Positions 1-12,850 of a DNA stretch of 64,000 nucleotides are shown in pieces. A model generated the notes under the pieces. That model had not been told where the DNA came from and made no database searches. It was given only the letters and a program-made list of their open reading frames with translations. The first letter of the stretch is position 1. Every line of letters starts with the position of its first letter. The position numbers were made by a program, and so were the translations under genes. This stretch comes from Streptomyces griseicoloratus (GTDB lineage Bacteria; Actinomycetota; Actinomycetes; Streptomycetales; Streptomycetaceae): the NCBI RefSeq assembly GCF_014534645.1, contig NZ_JACVQF010000192.1, forward strand, positions 62,001 to 126,000, given 5' to 3'.

Positions 1-368
1 TACGCCGTGTGGCCGTCCTCGCTGACCTGGCCCGACTCGGGGTCGTCGTACGGGTTCGTCACCGAGGCCACCCCGGGCAGGTCCGCGACGCGGTCCAGGG
101 TGCGGGTCATCGTCTGTTCGACGTCGGCGGCGCGGACGGTGCCGGAGTCGGTGTGCCAGACGATCGTGTCGCCGTCGCCTCCGAGGCCGGGGAAGCCGGA
201 GGCGAGCAGCTGGGAGGCACGGTCGGAGTCGGTGCCGGGGACCTTGTAGTCGTTGGAGTACGCGGAGCCGGTCACGGCGGCCGCCGCGGCGACCCCGCCG
301 AAGGCGAGGAGCCAGAGCAGGACGGCGACGAGGCGGCGACGGACACACCAGCGTGCAAGGGCTGCCAC
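1..368 (-). CDS. MMPL/RND-family membrane transporter, N-terminal part (cut by window edge)
   Basis: The first 122 codons of a membrane protein running off the left edge. The GTG start at 368 has a GGGAG ribosome site seven bases upstream. The N-terminus begins VAALARWCVRRR followed by one hydrophobic segment (LVAVLLWLLAFGGVAAAAAV), then an extracytoplasmic stretch with the pattern YSNDYKVPGTDSDRA and a D-x-V-x-x-T-M-T-R-T-L-D block. This layout is typical of actinobacterial MMPL exporters, where the first helix leads into a porter domain carrying GTDS-x-x-A. Such proteins are proton-driven lipid or small-molecule exporters of the plasma membrane. The substrate cannot be inferred. The remaining helices lie outside the window, so only the family is called. 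Confidence 0.72.
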   Translation of the reverse strand, partial: MAALARWCVRRRLVAVLLWLLAFGGVAAAAAVTGSAYSNDYKVPGTDSDRASQLLASGFPGLGGDGDTIVWHTDSGTVRAADVEQTMTRTLDRVADLPGVASVTNPYDDPESGQVSEDGHTA

Positions 369-607
369 GAACGTGCTCCCAGGGTGTCTGATTGTGGATC
401 TTTGACCGGGAACAGTCGTTCATGAGGTGAACGGCCCGCAAAGAACGCATGAGCAATGCGAAGCCACTCTTGCAGGCCGAAGTGATCGTTTGCGGACTTC
501 GTGGCGTTATTCACAACAGCGGGAGACAGCTCACAGGACGATCGGGTGAAACGTGTCAGAACCCGCCGTCCGGAAACCGGCTGCGGCCGGCGGCGGTCCG
601 CTGCTGT

Positions 608-656
608 GCATGCACCGCGGGGGATGCATCGCGAACGATGCATCCCCCGGGTGTGC
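608..656 (-). terminator. Strong hairpin between gatB and the MMPL gene
   Basis: A perfect 13 bp inverted repeat (GGGGGATGCATCG, 619-631, and its complement, 636-648) closes a CGAA tetraloop. The stem extends outward through a further C-G pair and, past a bulged G, through about five more pairs. It lies about 14 bases after the gatB stop. There is no U-tract, as is common for Streptomyces terminators. The rest of 369-669 shows no convincing ORF and must hold the promoter of the MMPL gene. Confidence 0.75.
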
Positions 657-669
657 GGAGCAGCGGGTG

Positions 670-2184
670 TCAGCCCTCGGCGACGCCGAGCTTCTCCAGG
701 ATCAGCTCCTTGACGCGGGCGGCGTCCGCCTGACCGCGGGTCGCCTTCATGACCGCGCCGACCAGGGCGCCGGCCGCCGCCACCTTGCCGCCGCGGATCT
801 TGTCCGCGATGGCCGGGTTGCCGGCGATGGCCTCGTCGACGGCGGCGGTCAGCGCGCCCTCGTCGGAGACGACCTTCAGACCGCGCTTGTCGACGACCTC
901 GTCCGGGGTGCCCTCGCCCGCGAGGACGCCCTCGATGACCTGGCGGGCCAGCTTGTCGTTCAGGTCGCCGGAGGCCACCAGCTCGGTGACGCGGGCGACC
1001 TGCTGCGGGGTGATGGCCAGCTCATCCAGGGACTTTCCGGACTCGTTGGCGCTGCGGGCCAGCTCGCCCATCCACCACTTGCGGGCGGAGGCCGCATCGG
1101 CACCGGCCTCGATCGTGGCGACGATCGGGTCCAGCGCGCCGGCGTTGAGGATCGCCTGCATGTCGGTCGCCGAGATGCCCCACTCCTCACGGAGCCGGTT
1201 GCGGCGCACCAGCGGCAGCTCGGGCAGGCCCGCCCGCAGCTCCTCGACCCACTCGCGGGACGGGGCGACCGGCACCAGGTCGGGCTCCGGGAAGTACCGG
1301 TAGTCCTCGGCCTCCTCCTTCACACGGCCCGAGGTCGTCGACCCGGTGTCCTCGTGGAAGTGGCGGGTCTCCTGGATCACCGTGCCGCCGCCGCTCAGGA
1401 CGGCCGCGTGCCGCTGGATCTCGTAGCGGGCGGCACGCTCCACCGAACGCAGCGAGTTGACGTTCTTCGTCTCGCTGCGGGTGCCGAACTTGTCGGCGCC
1501 CTTCGGCATCAGCGACAGGTTCACGTCGCAGCGCATCTGGCCCATCTCCATGCGGGCCTCGGACACGCCGAGGGCGCGGATGAGCTCGCGCAGCTCACGG
1601 ACGTACGCCCGCGCGACCTCGGGGGCGCGCTCGCCCGCCCCCACGATCGGCTTGGTGACGATCTCGATGAGCGGGATGCCGGCGCGGTTGTAGTCCAGCA
1701 GGGAGTGGGACGCGCCGTGGATACGGCCGGTGGCGCCGCCGACGTGCGTCGACTTGCCGGTGTCCTCCTCCATGTGGGCGCGCTCGATCTCCACGCGGAA
1801 GGTCTCGCCGTCCTCCAGCTGGACGTCCAGGTAGCCGTTGAAGGCGATCGGCTCGTCGTACTGGGAGGTCTGGAAGTTCTTCGGCATGTCCGGATAGAAG
1901 TAGTTCTTCCGGGCGAAGCGGCACCACTCGGCGATCTCGCAGTTCAGTGCGAGACCGATCTTGATCGCGGACTCGACGCCGGTCGCGTTGACGACCGGGA
2001 GCGCGCCGGGCAGGCCGAGACAGACCGGGCAGGTCTGCGTGTTGGCGTCCTGGCCGAGCGCGGTCGAACAGCCGCAGAACATCTTGGTCTTGGTGCCGAG
2101 TTCGACATGGACCTCAAGGCCCATGACGGGGTCGTACGACGCCAGCGCGTCCTCGTACGACACCAGGTCGGTCGTGGTGGTCAC
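670..2184 (-). CDS. gatB: Aspartyl/glutamyl-tRNA amidotransferase subunit B
   Basis: 504 residues, the usual GatB length. GatB binds misacylated Glu-tRNA(Gln) or Asp-tRNA(Asn), phosphorylates the side chain and, with ammonia from GatA, converts it to Gln or Asn. The N-terminal catalytic cradle shows [10 protein letters not shown], and the Cys pattern of the zinc site is visible (FCGCS near 37 and CPVC about 20 residues later). The signature [12 protein letters not shown] follows. The C-terminal tail is the YqeY-like tRNA-binding domain, including KVVSDEGAL and [25 protein letters not shown]. The GTG start at 2184 follows the small coupled ORF by 15 bases, so this is the last gene of the gatC-gatA-orf-gatB operon. 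Confidence 0.97.
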   Translation of the reverse strand: MTTTTDLVSYEDALASYDPVMGLEVHVELGTKTKMFCGCSTALGQDANTQTCPVCLGLPGALPVVNATGVESAIKIGLALNCEIAEWCRFARKNYFYPDMPKNFQTSQYDEPIAFNGYLDVQLEDGETFRVEIERAHMEEDTGKSTHVGGATGRIHGASHSLLDYNRAGIPLIEIVTKPIVGAGERAPEVARAYVRELRELIRALGVSEARMEMGQMRCDVNLSLMPKGADKFGTRSETKNVNSLRSVERAARYEIQRHAAVLSGGGTVIQETRHFHEDTGSTTSGRVKEEAEDYRYFPEPDLVPVAPSREWVEELRAGLPELPLVRRNRLREEWGISATDMQAILNAGALDPIVATIEAGADAASARKWWMGELARSANESGKSLDELAITPQQVARVTELVASGDLNDKLARQVIEGVLAGEGTPDEVVDKRGLKVVSDEGALTAAVDEAIAGNPAIADKIRGGKVAAAGALVGAVMKATRGQADAARVKELILEKLGVAEG

Positions 2185-2199
2185 GGTGAAACTTCCCTC

Positions 2200-2435
2200 T
2201 CAGCCCAGCAGGACGTCGTCGTCGCCCAGCCGCTTCAGCTCGCGGTAGAGGATGGCGAGGCCGGTGACGATGGCGGCGGCGGACACGGCGGCGTCGACCA
2301 GGCGGAGCGTGTCGCTCTCGGCGCGGGCGAGCTTCGCCTGCTTGGCGACGCTGAACGCACCGAACGCGGTGGTGGCCATGGACAGGTACAGGCCGTTCTT
2401 GGACTTCTTGAAGCCCTTGGCCTTCGACAGCTTGC

Positions 2436-2439
<4 letters not shown>
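2200..2439 (-). CDS. Small conserved membrane-associated protein inside the gat operon
   Basis: 79 residues, starting at the GTG at 2439 so that its start overlaps the gatA stop (GTGA). A GGAGGAGG ribosome site lies within the end of gatA. The protein is basic at its N-terminus ([15 protein letters not shown]), followed by two hydrophobic stretches ([17 protein letters not shown] and [19 protein letters not shown]) separated by a charged turn, and ends in an acidic tail (GDDDVLLG). I know no function for it. Translational coupling between gatA and gatB suggests it is made stoichiometrically with the amidotransferase, perhaps tethering it to the membrane, but that is inference. Confidence 0.8.
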
Positions 2440-3932
<1,493 letters not shown>

Positions 3933-3938
3933 GGCGGG

Positions 3939-4235
3939 TTACTCCTCCCCCAGGATCTGCGGCACCTTGAAACGCTGCTGCTCCTGGGCCGGGGCGCCGG
4001 AGAGCGCCTGCTCGGGCGTGAGCGACGGACGGACCTCGTCCGGCCGCATGACGTTCGTCAGCGGGAGCGGGTGCGAGGTCGGCGGTACGTCTTGGTCGGC
4101 GACCTCGCTGACGCGGGCCACCGCGCCGATGATGTCGTCCAGCTGTCCCGCGAAGTGATCGAGCTCTTCGGGCTTCAGCTCCAGACGCGCCAGCCGGGCG
4201 AGGTGGGCGACCTCCTCGCGCGTGATGCCAGGCAT
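3939..4235 (-). CDS. gatC: Aspartyl/glutamyl-tRNA amidotransferase subunit C
   Basis: 98 residues, the typical GatC size. GatC wraps around the GatA-GatB interface and stabilises the complex. The N-terminal helix motif [19 protein letters not shown], the DDIIGAV helix and the C-terminal RPDEV-x-PSLT and FKVPQIL segments are all recognisable. It is first in the gat operon. Confidence 0.96.
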   Translation of the reverse strand: MPGITREEVAHLARLARLELKPEELDHFAGQLDDIIGAVARVSEVADQDVPPTSHPLPLTNVMRPDEVRPSLTPEQALSGAPAQEQQRFKVPQILGEE

Positions 4236-4275
4236 GCAGCGTTCCTCTGGGGTGAGTGTGTGTGGTTTGGGCCCA

Positions 4276-4281
4276 ATCCTA
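4276..4281 (-). promoter_or_regulatory. Possible -10 element for the gat operon
   Basis: TAGGAT on the minus strand lies about 40 bases upstream of the gatC ATG and matches the usual Streptomyces -10 (TAGGAT/TANNNT). It sits in the loop of a short inverted repeat (TGGGCCC, 4268-4274, with GGGCCCA, 4289-4295) that might act as a weak terminator for the upstream cupin gene. No good -35 was found. Confidence 0.35.
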
Positions 4282-4329
4282 TGGGGCGGGGCCCAGTGCC
4301 CGTGAAACGGTTTCCGCGAGCCGGTCCGC

Positions 4330-4821
4330 TCAGCGCCGCGCGTCCCAGGCCGGACTGCTCAGGAAGTGGTTGTCGTACAGGTCCTGGACGTCCAGGATGC
4401 TGTCCGCCGGAACCTCGCCGAGCCGGATGCGCCGCAGGTGCCGGAAGTACTCGAACCGTTCGACGCCGGGCGTCAGGACGATCAGGATGTCGGCGTCGGC
4501 GCCGGGCGCGGCGGCGAAGGCGTGGGGCCGGCCGGGCGGGACGACGACCAGGTCGCCGCGTTCGGCGGTGACGATGTCGTCGCCGGAGAGCAGCAGGGCC
4601 TCGCCGTCCAGCATGAAGAACATCTCGGCCGAGCCCCTGTGGAAGTGGGGGCGGGCGCCGTCGGCGCCGTCGGCGAGGGTGACGCGCTGGGTGGTGAGCG
4701 CTCCGCCGGTCGCGCTGCTGTCGGCCAGCAGCCTGACGGTGACGGGGGCGGGGCCGAGGACCTCGGCCCCGGCCTCGCGCACGACGACGGAGTCGTCGAA
4801 CCTCGGTACGGACAGTGACAT
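4330..4821 (-). CDS. Cupin-domain protein
   Basis: 163 residues from the ATG at 4821, chosen because AGGAG sits seven bases upstream. A GTG at 4845 would add eight residues. Cupin motif 1 is clear ([19 protein letters not shown], HxH..E..G), and motif 2 is the [10 protein letters not shown] stretch, so a small beta-barrel with a His/Glu metal site is expected. Cupins of this kind include dioxygenases, isomerases and sensory proteins; no substrate can be assigned. It lies alone between rmdB and the gat operon, all transcribed in the same direction. Confidence 0.85.
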   Translation of the reverse strand: MSLSVPRFDDSVVVREAGAEVLGPAPVTVRLLADSSATGGALTTQRVTLADGADGARPHFHRGSAEMFFMLDGEALLLSGDDIVTAERGDLVVVPPGRPHAFAAAPGADADILIVLTPGVERFEYFRHLRRIRLGEVPADSILDVQDLYDNHFLSSPAWDARR

Positions 4822-4960
4822 GGCTCGGCTCCTGGGTGCGGGCACCTGGCGGACAGGGACGCCGCGCGCGGGACGCGGCGCCGGTGGAGCGGGGTACCCG
4901 CCGCTGGACGGGTGTACCGGCGGATGGTGCGCACGGGCGCCGGTTCGGGGCGTGGTCCCG

Positions 4961-7198
4961 TCAGCCGACGCGGCCCGGGTCGTCCGCCGTGGCCGCCGGG
5001 AGGGCCGCGGCGGGGCGCTGCCAGCCCCGGGAGCCGCGGGCCAGCAGCCAGGCGGTGGTCTCGTCCGGTGGCATCGCCGCCGCGACCAGCCAGCCCTGTA
5101 CGGCGTCGCAGCCGAGGTCGCGCAGCCGTTCCCAGGTCTCGTCGTCCTCGACGCCCTCGGCGACGACGAGCAGGCCGAGCGAGTGCGCGAGGTCGACCGT
5201 GCAGCGCACGATCTCGGCGTCCTCGGTGTCGACGGCCAGCCGGGCGACGAACGAGCGGTCGATCTTCAGCTCGCTCACGGGGAGCCGGCGCAGATGCACG
5301 AGCGAGGAATAGCCGGTGCCGAAGTCGTCCAGGGACATCTTCACGCCGTGCCCGGTCAGTCCGGCGAGGGTGTCGGCGGCGCGCTGCGGGTCCTCCAGCA
5401 GCACGTGTTCCGTTATCTCCAGTTGCAGCGCTCCCGCCGGGACGCCGTGCCGGGCCAGCCGGGCGGCCACCGAGCCCGCGAAGCCGGGGGTGTGGACGTC
5501 GCGCGGCGAGACGTTGACCGCGACCGGCACGAACAGGCCCTGGGCGCGCCAGCGGGCGACCTGCCCGAGCGCCGTCTCCAGCACGTACTCCGTCAGATGG
5601 GGCATCAGCCCGGAGGACTCGGCGATCGCTATGAACTCGTCCGGCGGCACCTTGCCCCGTTCCGGGTGCACCCACCGCACCAGGGCCTCCAGGCCCGCGA
5701 CCTGTCCGTCGAAGCGGACCTTGGGCTGGTAGTGCAGCTGCACCTCGTGGGCGTCCAGGGCCCGGCGCAGATCGCCCAGCAGCCCCAGCCGGTCGGGGGT
5801 GTTGGAGTCCCGCTTGGACTCGTAGACCTCGACGCCCGTGCGGTCCCGCTTCGCCTGGTACATCGCCACGTCCGCCCGGCGCAGCAGCCCTTCGGCGTCG
5901 AGCGCGTGGTCGGGGAAGACGGCGACCCCGGCGCTGGCCTCCAGGACGAGGGTGAGCCCGTCCAGGTCGAGCGGGGAGCCGAGCGCGGCGACCAGTTGAC
6001 GGGCGACCCGGGTCGCCGACGTGGTGGAGTCGGCGACGGGCAGTAAGACGGCGAACTCGTCGCCGCCGAGCCGCGCGGCCTCCGCCCCGCGCGGCAGCGC
6101 CTGCCGCAGTCGGTCGGCGGTCTGCAGCAGCAGCCGGTCGCCGGCCAGGTGGCCGAGCGTGTCGTTGACCGAACGGAAGCGGTCGAGGTCGATCAGCATC
6201 AGGGCGGCGCGGGCACCGATGCGCTCGGCGTCGTCCAGCGCGGTCCACGTCCGCTCCAGCAGCCACTGCCGGTTGGGCAGCCCGGTCAGCGGGTCGCGCA
6301 GCTGCTCCTCGGCCCGGGCGCGGGCGATCCACAGCGTGGAGTCGAGGGCGATCAGCGGGATCGAGAACAGCGGCAGCAGCAGAGGCTTGGCGACGGCGAC
6401 CACGCAGATCAGCGGGGCGATGCCGAGCAGCGCGACGGCGACCAGGCCCTGTCTGACCAGGGCGGTGCGGGCGACGGTGGGCAGCCCGGCGCGCGGCGTC
6501 TGGAGATACCACAGCAGGGCGCGGGTGACCGCGAGGTAGGCGACGGCGACCAGCACCACCTTGGGCGCCGCGTAGACCGTCCAGGTGTCGGGATCCCAGG
6601 GGCTCTCCACGGACGGCACGGAACCGCACGCACCGAGCAGCAGGGCTCCGGCGGCGATGCCGAGGATGTCCACCGCGCCGTGCAGGATGCCCTGCCGCCA
6701 GCGGCCCCGGCGGGCGACGCCGACCAGGACGACGACGGTGAGGCTGACCATGCCGGCCGGCACCCAGCCGTACAGCAGCAGGACGGCGAGGGTGAGGGCG
6801 GCGCCCGAGCCGGTGCCGCCCCACCAGCGGGAGCGCCCCAGCATGACCAGATGGCCGACGACGACACCGGTGAGCACGGCCAGGGACCAGCCGACGGTGC
6901 CGGACGGGAAGAGGGCGTGGCCGCCGGTGAACGCCCGGTAGAAACCGGCGCCGAGGACGAACCCGGCCGCCGCGACGACCACCGCGGGCAACGCGGGCCA
7001 GGACACGTGCCGTTCGGTGTCGGCGTCGGACAGTCCGGAGGCGCGGTCGGCGGCCGGCGGTGCGGAGCCGCGGCCGACCGCCGCGGTCCGCCGTGCGCCA
7101 CCGCCGCGCCGCACGGGCCGCCGGCTCTCGTGCCATGCGCCCACCAGGCGGCGCAGGCGCAGCCGTGAGCCCGCGGCGGCGCTCTCGGTCGGTTCCAT
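4961..7198 (-). CDS. rmdB: Membrane-anchored GGDEF-EAL c-di-GMP enzyme, RmdB-like
   Basis: 745 residues from the ATG at 7198; upstream in-frame codons are ignored because they lie in non-conserved arginine-rich sequence. A basic N-terminus (1-65) is followed by several hydrophobic helices between about 68 and 292. The GGDEF domain follows, with the RDPLTGLPNR entry motif at 301-310 and an intact GGDEF at 378-382. The EAL domain has EAL at 504-506 and intact NVSPRD, EITEH, DDFGTGYSS, KIDRSFV and AEGVED motifs. Both active sites look complete. The combination and neighbourhood match RmdB of S. coelicolor, described as a c-di-GMP phosphodiesterase affecting development; that identity rests on memory. 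Confidence 0.88.
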   Translation of the reverse strand: MEPTESAAAGSRLRLRRLVGAWHESRRPVRRGGGARRTAAVGRGSAPPAADRASGLSDADTERHVSWPALPAVVVAAAGFVLGAGFYRAFTGGHALFPSGTVGWSLAVLTGVVVGHLVMLGRSRWWGGTGSGAALTLAVLLLYGWVPAGMVSLTVVVLVGVARRGRWRQGILHGAVDILGIAAGALLLGACGSVPSVESPWDPDTWTVYAAPKVVLVAVAYLAVTRALLWYLQTPRAGLPTVARTALVRQGLVAVALLGIAPLICVVAVAKPLLLPLFSIPLIALDSTLWIARARAEEQLRDPLTGLPNRQWLLERTWTALDDAERIGARAALMLIDLDRFRSVNDTLGHLAGDRLLLQTADRLRQALPRGAEAARLGGDEFAVLLPVADSTTSATRVARQLVAALGSPLDLDGLTLVLEASAGVAVFPDHALDAEGLLRRADVAMYQAKRDRTGVEVYESKRDSNTPDRLGLLGDLRRALDAHEVQLHYQPKVRFDGQVAGLEALVRWVHPERGKVPPDEFIAIAESSGLMPHLTEYVLETALGQVARWRAQGLFVPVAVNVSPRDVHTPGFAGSVAARLARHGVPAGALQLEITEHVLLEDPQRAADTLAGLTGHGVKMSLDDFGTGYSSLVHLRRLPVSELKIDRSFVARLAVDTEDAEIVRCTVDLAHSLGLLVVAEGVEDDETWERLRDLGCDAVQGWLVAAAMPPDETTAWLLARGSRGWQRPAAALPAATADDPGRVG

Positions 7199-7409
7199 TC
7201 CCGTCCCTCTCACAGCCGGCGGTGCCCACGCCACGCGGCCCGACGCCCGACAACCATCAACGGCTCCGCGTTGGAGAACCCTTCCCCCCGCTCCTCGGTG
7301 GCAGGGGAATGCCCCGACCGCAGCTGGGCACGGCAGGCGCACACCTCAACAGTAGGCCGCAGAAGGCTTCCACGGGCAGCGGTCGTCGGCGGTTGCCCGA
7401 ATGCGCCCC

Positions 7410-7449
7410 GGCCACCCGTATGCATCTGGTATGCGCCGATCGGGTGGCC
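7410..7449 (-). terminator. Candidate terminator downstream of ligA
   Basis: A perfect 9 bp inverted repeat (GGCCACCCG, 7410-7418, with CGGGTGGCC, 7441-7449) begins 12 bases after the ligA stop. Its 22-base loop contains a second short stem (GCAT/ATGC). It separates ligA from rmdB; the remaining bases up to 7198 carry no ORF and should contain the rmdB promoter. Confidence 0.5.
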
Positions 7450-7460
7450 TTCAACCGCTA

Positions 7461-9668
<2,208 letters not shown>

Positions 9669-10676
9669 TTACTCTGGGTTGTCCGCGAGGGATCTCGCCG
9701 CCCGGACGCAGTGGGCCAGCGCCCGGCGGGCGTACTCGGGGGACGCGCCCGCGAGTCCGCACGACGGAGTGACCGTGACCGCCCGGGCGAGAAGCCCCGG
9801 ATGCAGTCCCAGCCTGCGCCACAGCGTCCTGACACCCATGACGCTACCGGCAGGGTCTGACAATGGGCCGTCCGTGCCCGGGACGACACCGGCGAACAGC
9901 CGGGTGCCGCCCTCCACGGCCTCGCCGATCGCCTCGTCGTCACGCTCCGTGAGGAGGGAGAAGTCGAAGGAGACGCCCGCCGCTCCCGCCCGGCGCAGCA
10001 GGGCGAAGGGGACCTCCGGTGCGCACGAGTGGACCACGACGGGGCCGTCGTCGTGGACGCCGACGACGTCCCGCAGCGTGGCCTCGGCGATCTGCCGGTC
10101 GACGGCCCGGTGGGTGCGGTAGCCGCTGGCGGTCCTGACCCGGCCGCGCAGGACGGCGGTGAGGGACGGCTCGTCGAGCTGGAGCACGAGCTGGGCGCCC
10201 GGCACCCGGCGCCGCACCTCCGCGAGATGCAGGCGCAGCCCCTCGGCGAGCGAGGCGGCCAGGTCCCGGCAGGCGCCGGCGTCGGACAGGACCGCCTCGC
10301 CGCCTCGCAGTTCCAGGGCGGCGGCCAGCGTCCAGGGGCCGACGGCCTGCACCTTCAGGGGGCCCTCGTAGCCCTGGGTGAACTCCTCCAGCGCGTCGAG
10401 GTCCTCCCGGAGCCACGCCCGCGCCCGCCGGGTGTCCCGGCCCGGGCGGTCGCCGAGCCGCCAGCCGCTGGGCTCCACGCGCGCGTAGAGCTCGACGAGC
10501 ATCCCGGCGCTGCGGCCGATCATGTCCGCGCCGGGCCCGCGGGCGGGCAGCTCGGGCAGGAAGGGGAAGTCCTCGAAGGTGCCGGCGGCGGTCTTGACGG
10601 CCTCGCGCGCGTCGTCCCCCGGCAGGGAGCCGACGCCGGTGGCGGCACCGAACCTGAACTGGCTGTTCTCACTCAC
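9669..10676 (-). CDS. MetE C-terminal-like (cobalamin-independent methionine synthase family) protein
   Basis: 335 residues. It corresponds to the C-terminal TIM barrel of MetE, without the N-terminal half of the roughly 760-residue enzyme. Putative zinc ligands are kept: HxC in VVVHSCAPEVP and a Cys in TVTPSCGLAG. The N-terminus AATGVGSLPGDDAREAV and the LQLDEPSL strand are also characteristic. Stand-alone proteins of this type may transfer methyl groups from corrinoid proteins or other donors to thiols; the acceptor is unknown here. The operon context with an SDR enzyme upstream and ligA downstream gives no pathway clue. Confidence 0.85.
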   Translation of the reverse strand: MSENSQFRFGAATGVGSLPGDDAREAVKTAAGTFEDFPFLPELPARGPGADMIGRSAGMLVELYARVEPSGWRLGDRPGRDTRRARAWLREDLDALEEFTQGYEGPLKVQAVGPWTLAAALELRGGEAVLSDAGACRDLAASLAEGLRLHLAEVRRRVPGAQLVLQLDEPSLTAVLRGRVRTASGYRTHRAVDRQIAEATLRDVVGVHDDGPVVVHSCAPEVPFALLRRAGAAGVSFDFSLLTERDDEAIGEAVEGGTRLFAGVVPGTDGPLSDPAGSVMGVRTLWRRLGLHPGLLARAVTVTPSCGLAGASPEYARRALAHCVRAARSLADNPE

Positions 10677-10707
10677 ACCGGCAGCCTACGGAACGACGCG
10701 GCGGACA

Positions 10708-11406
10708 TCACCGCCCCGGACGCACCGTCAGGTCGTTGACCTCGGCGTCCCTGGGCAGATCCAGGGCCATCAGGATCGTCGTGGCGACCGACTCGGGGTC
10801 GATCCACCTCGACGCGTCGTACTCCTTGCCCTCCTGCCGGTGCACCTTGGCCTGCATGGGGCTGGCGGTGCGGCCGGGGTACACCGAGGTGACGCGGACG
10901 CCGTTCGCGTGCTCCTCCTGGCGCAGGGAGTCGGCCAGGGCCTTCAGCCCGTGCTTGGAGGCGGCGTACGCGGACCAGTCCGCGTGGGCGCTGAGGCCGG
11001 CGCCGGAGTTGACGAAGACGACGTGGCCCTGGGCGACGCGGAGCTGGGGCAGGAAGAGGCGGGTCAGCTCGGCGGGCGCGATCAGGTTGACGTTGAGCTG
11101 GTTGCGCCAGGTCTTGGGGGTCAGCTCGCCGACCGGGCCGAGGTCGACCACGCCCGCGATGTGGAGCAGGGAGTCCACGCGCTCGGGCAGGGACTGGTGG
11201 GAGAGGGCCCAGGACAGCTTGTCGGGGTCGCCCAGGTCGCCCACCAGCGTCCGCGCGCCGGGGAACGCGGCCGCCAGTTCCTTCGCCCGGCCCGCGTCGC
11301 GCGCGTGCAGCACGATGTCGTCGCCGCGCTCGTGCAGGCGGCGGGCGACGGCCGCGCCGATGCCGGAGCCCGCTCCGGTGATCACATGTGTAGCCATGCC
11401 CGCCAT
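10708..11406 (-). CDS. Short-chain dehydrogenase/reductase
   Basis: 232 residues. The dinucleotide-binding TGxxxGIG motif is present (ITGAGSGIGAAV), as are the LLHIAGV stretch corresponding to NNAG and the catalytic Ser plus YxxxK (YAASKHGLKAL). A later PGRTASPM segment is also typical of classical SDRs. The ATG at 11406 has GGTGA at good spacing, while a second ATG at 11397 has no ribosome site. The enzyme is an NAD(P)-dependent oxidoreductase of unknown substrate. It lies between the LOG-like gene (18 bases upstream) and the MetE-like gene (31 bases downstream) in the same operon. Confidence 0.92.
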   Translation of the reverse strand: MAGMATHVITGAGSGIGAAVARRLHERGDDIVLHARDAGRAKELAAAFPGARTLVGDLGDPDKLSWALSHQSLPERVDSLLHIAGVVDLGPVGELTPKTWRNQLNVNLIAPAELTRLFLPQLRVAQGHVVFVNSGAGLSAHADWSAYAASKHGLKALADSLRQEEHANGVRVTSVYPGRTASPMQAKVHRQEGKEYDASRWIDPESVATTILMALDLPRDAEVNDLTVRPGR

Positions 11407-11424
11407 GCTCGCATCACCGCGGGC

Positions 11425-11964
11425 TCAGACCACGCCCCGGCTCTCCTCCAGGTAGGCGAGCGCCCCGACCGGCTCCTCGGCGAAGAACACCAGCTCGGTG
11501 AGCGGACGGGGCAGGAAGCCCTCGTCCTCCATGCGGCGGAACTGCTCCTTGAGGCCGTCGTAGAAGCCCGCCGTGTTGAGCAGGACGACCGGCTTGTCGG
11601 TGTGCCCGTGCTTCTTCAGCTCCAGGATCTCCGTGGCCTCGTCCAGCGTGCCGGTGCCGCCGACCATGATCACCACGGCGTCGGACTTCTCCAGCAGCAG
11701 CCGCTTGCGCTCGGCGAGGTCCTTGGCGACGACCATCTCGTCGGCACCCTCGCGCGCCTTGGCGGCCAGGAAGTCCACGGAGACCCCCAGGAGCCGCCCT
11801 CCGGCCTCCTGCACGCCGTCGGCGACCACCTTCATCAGCCCGACGTCGGAGCCGCCCCACACGAGTGTGTGCCCGCCCTTGCCCAGCAGGGTGGCGAACT
11901 CCTTCGCGGGGCGCGTGTAGCGCTCGTCGAGGTCGGCGGCGGAGAGGAAGACGCAGATGTTCAT
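11425..11964 (-). CDS. TIGR00730/LOG-family Rossmann-fold protein
   Basis: 179 residues from the ATG at 11964, which overlaps the upstream methyltransferase stop (ATGA). The family signature GGxGTxxE appears as VGGTGTLDEATE, and the N-terminal VFLSAAD and LVWGGSDVGLM strands fit the LOG fold. Members hydrolyse cytokinin riboside 5'-monophosphates or related nucleotide monophosphates to free base and phosphoribose. The canonical PGGxGTxxE Pro is replaced by Val here. The bacterial physiological role is usually unknown. Confidence 0.88.
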   Translation of the reverse strand: MNICVFLSAADLDERYTRPAKEFATLLGKGGHTLVWGGSDVGLMKVVADGVQEAGGRLLGVSVDFLAAKAREGADEMVVAKDLAERKRLLLEKSDAVVIMVGGTGTLDEATEILELKKHGHTDKPVVLLNTAGFYDGLKEQFRRMEDEGFLPRPLTELVFFAEEPVGALAYLEESRGVV

Positions 11965-12767
11965 GCCCCCACCGTACGGGCCGGGTCCGGCATCGCGGTC
12001 ACCCGGATCTTCGACTGCCGGTGCGGCAGCCGCTCCCAGTCGTCCATGAAGCGGGCCGACAGGCCGTGGCGCGCGGCGAGTTCGACCAGGGTCTGCGTCC
12101 GGTAGTAGAAGTCCTCCCGCAGCACCTGGTGCTCCTCGCCCTCGGTCCGGTCGAACGTGAAGTCGAAGAACCCGCCGGGCGCGAGCACCCGGCCGACGTG
12201 GGCGAGGCACTCCTCCACGATGTGGCGCGGCGAGTGCGAGAAGACGCTGTGCGCGTGCACGACGTCGAAGTGGCCCTCGGGCAGGAAGGCGAAGGTCAGG
12301 TCGGCGGCGAGCGTCAGGTGGGGCAGTTTCGCCTGCAGCCCCTCGCGTACGAGGGTGTCCTGGGCGGCGAGCAGGATGTGCGGGGAGATGTCGATGCCGT
12401 AGTAGTGGCCGGTGTCGAGGTGGTCGATGAACAGCCGGCCCGCGCGCAGGTTGCCGCAGCCGATCTCCAGCATCCGGTGGTGCGGCTTCAGCCCGTGCGC
12501 CACCAGGTAGTCGAACTGCATGCGGCCGATGCGCTCCCAGCTCTCGCGGGAGGGGTTGTGTCCCACGGCCCCCTCGGCGCTGCGGGCCGTGTCGGAGGCC
12601 ATCACGGCCCGGTAGTACGCGATGTGGTCGCCGCGGTACCGCAGCCGCAGCCAGGCGTCCCGCGCCGCCCTGCGCGCGTGGGCGGGGACGCGCTCCGGGT
12701 GGCGCAGGGCGTACCGGGCCCGGTGGGCGAGGCTGCTGCGGTTCCGGTCGGGGTGCGTGGCTCCCAT
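11961..12767 (-). CDS. SAM-dependent methyltransferase
   Basis: 268 residues from the ATG at 12767, which has GGAGG five bases upstream. Motif I of class I methyltransferases is clear (MLEIGCGNLRAG), followed by the acidic loop YYGIDIS, the FDVVHAHSVFSH strand and RVLAPGGFFDFTFDR. The N-terminal 60 residues are very basic (RARYALRHPERVPAHARRAARDAWLRLRYRGD), suggesting binding to nucleic acid, membrane or a polyanion. The substrate is unknown. It appears to be the first gene of the five-gene operon ending in ligA and is divergent from the DUF427 gene. Confidence 0.88.
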   Translation of the reverse strand: MGATHPDRNRSSLAHRARYALRHPERVPAHARRAARDAWLRLRYRGDHIAYYRAVMASDTARSAEGAVGHNPSRESWERIGRMQFDYLVAHGLKPHHRMLEIGCGNLRAGRLFIDHLDTGHYYGIDISPHILLAAQDTLVREGLQAKLPHLTLAADLTFAFLPEGHFDVVHAHSVFSHSPRHIVEECLAHVGRVLAPGGFFDFTFDRTEGEEHQVLREDFYYRTQTLVELAARHGLSARFMDDWERLPHRQSKIRVTAMPDPARTVGA

Positions 12768-12850
12768 GGCGGCCTCCTGCGGAAGCGGGGGAAGAACTCG
12801 GGTCCAGCGTGCGCTGAAGGTGGTGACTCGGCTACCCAAGGAGGGCGATC

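Noticed and set aside
272-643. Minus-strand frame of 123 codons between gatB and the MMPL gene
   Set aside because: It overlaps the MMPL gene in another frame and runs through the terminator hairpin; no coding character.
4860-4880. Seven-base-pair stem as terminator for rmdB
   Set aside because: It is about 80 bases beyond the rmdB stop and weak; such stems are frequent by chance at this GC content.
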